This document shows positions 61,808 to 64,000 of a stretch of DNA of 64,000 nucleotides, in pieces. The stretch spans positions 2,170,001 to 2,234,000 of the forward strand of contig NZ_OY829290.1 in NCBI RefSeq assembly GCF_963691685.1, in the 5' to 3' direction. The stretch comes from Thalassovita sp. (lineage in GTDB: Bacteria > Pseudomonadota > Alphaproteobacteria > Rhodobacterales > Rhodobacteraceae). Every line of letters starts with the position of its first letter. Position 1 is the stretch's first letter. The notes beneath the pieces were generated by a model that did not search any database, had not been told where the DNA came from, and saw only the letters and a list, made by a program, of their open reading frames with translations. The position numbers and the translations under genes were made by a program.

Positions 61808-62122
61808 ATGATCGTCACCACCACCAATGCGGTCGAAGGCCGTAAGATCGTGGATTATCGCGGCATTGTTGTCGGCGAGGCCATCGTCGGCGCCAACATT
61901 GTGCGGGATTTCTTTGCCGGTATCACTGATATCGTCGGCGGCCGTTCCGGCGCTTATGAAAGCAAGCTGCAGGACGCCCGCGACACCGCATTGCGTGAGC
62001 TGGAAGAGCGCGCCGCCACCAAAGGCGCCAGCGCCGTGGTCGGTGTAGATCTGGATTATGAGGTGATTGGCGACAGCATGTTGATGGTGTCGGCCTCCGG
62101 CACGGCTGTGGTGCTGGATTAA
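61808..62122 (+). CDS. YbjQ/UPF0145-family protein
   Basis: 104 residues. MIVTTTNAVEGRKIVDYRGIVVGEAIVGAN and the ARDTALRELEERAATKGASAVVGVDLDYEV run (parts quoted: TTTNAVEGRKI, GASAVVGVDLDYE) are typical of YbjQ, a small ring-forming family with suggested heavy-metal binding. GAGGAAAGAAC precedes the ATG. Its place between sufB and sufC hints at a link to iron-sulfur or metal handling, which is inference. Confidence 0.88.
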   Translation: MIVTTTNAVEGRKIVDYRGIVVGEAIVGANIVRDFFAGITDIVGGRSGAYESKLQDARDTALRELEERAATKGASAVVGVDLDYEVIGDSMLMVSASGTAVVLD

Positions 62123-62207
62123 CTGAACTGAGGTGCGCGCCGCCGCGCGACACCGTGAAATGATGCGTCCCAAGGGACGCCCCGAAGATAGGAAAAGGAA
62201 CGCGAAA

Positions 62208-62963
62208 ATGTTGGAAATCAAGAACCTGCAGGTCAAACTTGAAGAAGAGGACAAGCAGATCATCAAAGGTCTGGACCTGACCGTGGAAACCGGCAAGGTG
62301 CATGCGATCATGGGGCCGAACGGCTCGGGTAAATCGACGCTTTCCTATGTGCTGTCGGGCAAAGACGGCTATGAGGTCACCGGCGGCGAAGCGCTGCTGG
62401 AAGGCGAAGAGATCCTGGAAATGGAGGCTGAAGAACGCGCCGCTTTGGGCCTGTTCCTGGCGTTCCAGTACCCGGTGGAAATCCCCGGTGTGGGCAACAT
62501 GACCTTCCTGCGCACCGCCGTGAACGCACAGCGCAAGGCCCGCGGCGAAGAGGAAATGTCCTCGGCCGAGTTCCTGAAAGTGGTCCGCGCCAAAGCCAAA
62601 ACGCTGAAGATCGACGCCGACATGCTGAAGCGTCCGGTCAACGTTGGCTTCTCGGGTGGTGAGAAAAAGCGGAACGAGATCCTGCAGATGGCCATGCTGG
62701 AGCCGAAAATGTGCATCCTGGATGAGACCGACTCGGGCCTCGACGTGGACGCGATGAAACTGGTTGCCGAAGGCGTGAACGCCCTGCGCAACGAAGGCCG
62801 TTCCTTCCTGGTCATCACCCACTATCAGCGTCTGTTGGACCACATCAAACCCGACGTCGTGCACATCATGGCAGACGGCAAGATCGTGAAAACCGGTGGC
62901 CCTGAGCTGGCACTGGAAGTTGAGAAAAACGGCTACGCCGACATTCTGGCGGAGGTAGCATAA
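62208..62963 (+). CDS. sufC: Fe-S cluster assembly ATPase SufC
   Basis: 251 residues from the ATG at 62208, after AGGAAAAGGAACG. ABC-ATPase with Walker A MGPNGSGKSTLSYVLSG, signature VGFSGGEKKRNEI, and CILDETDSGLDVDAMK (Walker B and SufC-specific text). It drives SufB-SufD rearrangement during cluster building. Its stop overlaps the sufD start by one base (TAATG). Confidence 0.97.
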   Translation: MLEIKNLQVKLEEEDKQIIKGLDLTVETGKVHAIMGPNGSGKSTLSYVLSGKDGYEVTGGEALLEGEEILEMEAEERAALGLFLAFQYPVEIPGVGNMTFLRTAVNAQRKARGEEEMSSAEFLKVVRAKAKTLKIDADMLKRPVNVGFSGGEKKRNEILQMAMLEPKMCILDETDSGLDVDAMKLVAEGVNALRNEGRSFLVITHYQRLLDHIKPDVVHIMADGKIVKTGGPELALEVEKNGYADILAEVA

Positions 62964-64000
62964 TGGCGCTGCCGCAAACCAAACTGGACGCAACCGAGGC
63001 CCGTCTGGCAGCGCTGACGCTGCCGGCTGGTCCTGCGTGGCTGACTGAGCTGCGTGAGGCCGCGCTGGGGCGCGTGCGGGCGATGGGCCTGCCGGGCCGC
63101 CGTGACGAATACTGGAAATACACCCGCCCTGACACGCTGGTGCAGGCCGAACCTGTGCCTGCCGCGCTGTTTGACGCCGGTGAAGCACCGGGGTTCTCCA
63201 CCATCGACTCGCTGCGTGTGACCTTTGTGGATGGGGTGTTTGACCCCGCGCAAAGCGACGATCTTTCGGGCGAAGGTCTGGAAATCACCCGTCTGGCCGA
63301 TCTGCCGGACATCCATTGGGCCAAAGACCTGTATGGTCAGCTGGAAACCAATGGTCAGACCCCTGTCGATCGTCCGCTGGCCGCATTGAACAGCGCCTTT
63401 GCCACCGATGGTCTGGTGATCCGTGTGACCGGTCAGGTCAGCAAGCCGGTGAACCTGTGCTACATTCATGCCTCTGAAACCTCGGATGCGATCCTGCACC
63501 ACGTGGTGAAGCTGGAAGAGGGCGCGGAGCTGACGCTGCTGGAAAATGGTCCCGCCGCGGCACGTTTCAACAACGTGCTGGAGGTTGAGATTGCCGACAA
63601 CGCCAAGTTCAACCACGTCCGCGCCCAGGGCCGCGACCATGAGCGCCGGGCCGCAACGCATACCTTCACCCGTCTGGGCACCGAAAGCGCGTTCAAGTCC
63701 TTCACCCTGACCGCAAACGGTGTAATGACCCGCAACGAATATGTGATTGAGCTGACCGGCGATGATGCCATTGCGCATGTTGCAGGCGCCTGCATGGGTG
63801 ACGGCAATGACTTCCACCACGATGACACCGTCTTCATCACCCATGACGCACTGAACTGCGAAAGCCGTCAGGTGTTCAAGAAGGTGCTGCGCAACGGCGC
63901 CACCGGCGTTTTTCAGGGTAAGATCCTTGTAAAAGAGGGGGCTCAGAAAACCGACGGTTATCAGATCAGTCAGTCGCTGCTGCTCGATGATGACGCCCAG
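62963..64000 (+). CDS. sufD: Fe-S cluster assembly protein SufD (3' partial)
   Basis: The frame is open to the end of the window (346 residues seen), so the gene continues. After MALPQTKLDATEARLAAL comes RRDEYWKYTRP, typical of SufD N-termini. The beta-helix region with ARFNNVLEVEIADNAKFNHV and HVAGACMGDGNDFHHDDTV is related to SufB; the C-terminal histidine region is only partly present. Partner of SufB in the SufBC2D complex. GGAGGTAGCATA precedes the ATG. Confidence 0.94.
   Translation, partial: MALPQTKLDATEARLAALTLPAGPAWLTELREAALGRVRAMGLPGRRDEYWKYTRPDTLVQAEPVPAALFDAGEAPGFSTIDSLRVTFVDGVFDPAQSDDLSGEGLEITRLADLPDIHWAKDLYGQLETNGQTPVDRPLAALNSAFATDGLVIRVTGQVSKPVNLCYIHASETSDAILHHVVKLEEGAELTLLENGPAAARFNNVLEVEIADNAKFNHVRAQGRDHERRAATHTFTRLGTESAFKSFTLTANGVMTRNEYVIELTGDDAIAHVAGACMGDGNDFHHDDTVFITHDALNCESRQVFKKVLRNGATGVFQGKILVKEGAQKTDGYQISQSLLLDDDAQ

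Noticed and set aside
61923..63188. 421-codon open frame antisense to sufC
   Set aside because: Covers sufC and parts of ybjQ-like and sufD genes, with repetitive low-information composition.

Overview
The window is a dense, GC-rich chromosomal segment that reads as an alphaproteobacterium of the Rhodobacteraceae (Roseobacter group). The reasons are a sufB/sufC/sufD operon led by an Rrf2 regulator without the usual cysteine cluster, an Irr-type palindrome in front of it, a DUF4167 protein, an alphaproteobacterial lptF-lptG-lptD-surA-pdxA-rsmA chain, an RTX-Hint protein, and the short '...GGAGTATTT...' intergenic repeats common in this family. Most genes are housekeeping. No plasmid, phage, CRISPR or rRNA/tRNA signature was found, and no gene-free gap exceeds about 300 bases.

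Layout. 1-2121: 3' part of an RTX calcium-binding protein with a C-terminal Hint domain. 2118-6749 (minus): a MobA/MocA-like nucleotidyltransferase, a CNNM/CorC-type membrane protein, the XerD recombinase and two envelope proteins of unknown function. 6869-8538 (plus): aroK-aroB (shikimate pathway). 8649-10298: a U32-family RNA hydroxylation-type protein, then a small AT-rich islet with one orphan membrane protein. 11056-13529: divergent tyrS and anmK. 13650-18603: a radical SAM gene divergent from the Entner-Doudoroff entry operon zwf-pgl-pgi, which has a LacI-type operator candidate. 18626-21820: two tandem DUF985 cupin genes, a FAD oxidoreductase, a MEKHLA-domain protein and a DUF2306 membrane protein. 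22035-24894 (minus): enolase, a DMT exporter and a Fur/Mur regulator. 25064-32441: an EEP nuclease/phosphatase-fold protein, a membrane protein with an apparent CTG start, SelO, a GNAT acetyltransferase with a nucleoside hydrolase, a LicD protein, a periplasmic Fe(III)-binding protein and MazG.

32604-38340 (plus): an M20 amidohydrolase, agmatinase, a DUF1499 protein, prfA-prmC and a DUF4167 protein. 38423-45874 (minus): one tightly overlapping run lptF-lptG-lptD-surA-pdxA-rsmA, joining LPS transport, outer-membrane protein folding, vitamin B6 synthesis and 16S rRNA methylation. 46003-47943: pepA-holC. 48000-53981: a SYLF-domain lipoprotein, hemB, a membrane protein of the type sometimes named 'component of SufBCD complex', and mfd. 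54110-57678 (minus): hydrolases, a tandemly duplicated HD-domain protein and small unknown proteins.

57719-64000: the iron-sulfur assembly operon iscR-cysteine desulfurase-sufB-[four small genes]-sufC-sufD (sufD cut by the window end). A perfect TTTAGAA-N3-TTCTAAA palindrome overlaps the predicted -10 of its promoter, the expected arrangement for iron control by Irr. The most noteworthy signals are the four-gene cassette inside the suf operon (with a 57-residue membrane protein), the Irr box/promoter overlap, the duplicated HD protein, a probable homopolymer frameshift at 54873-54878, the zwf operator and the 33-bp dispersed intergenic repeat.
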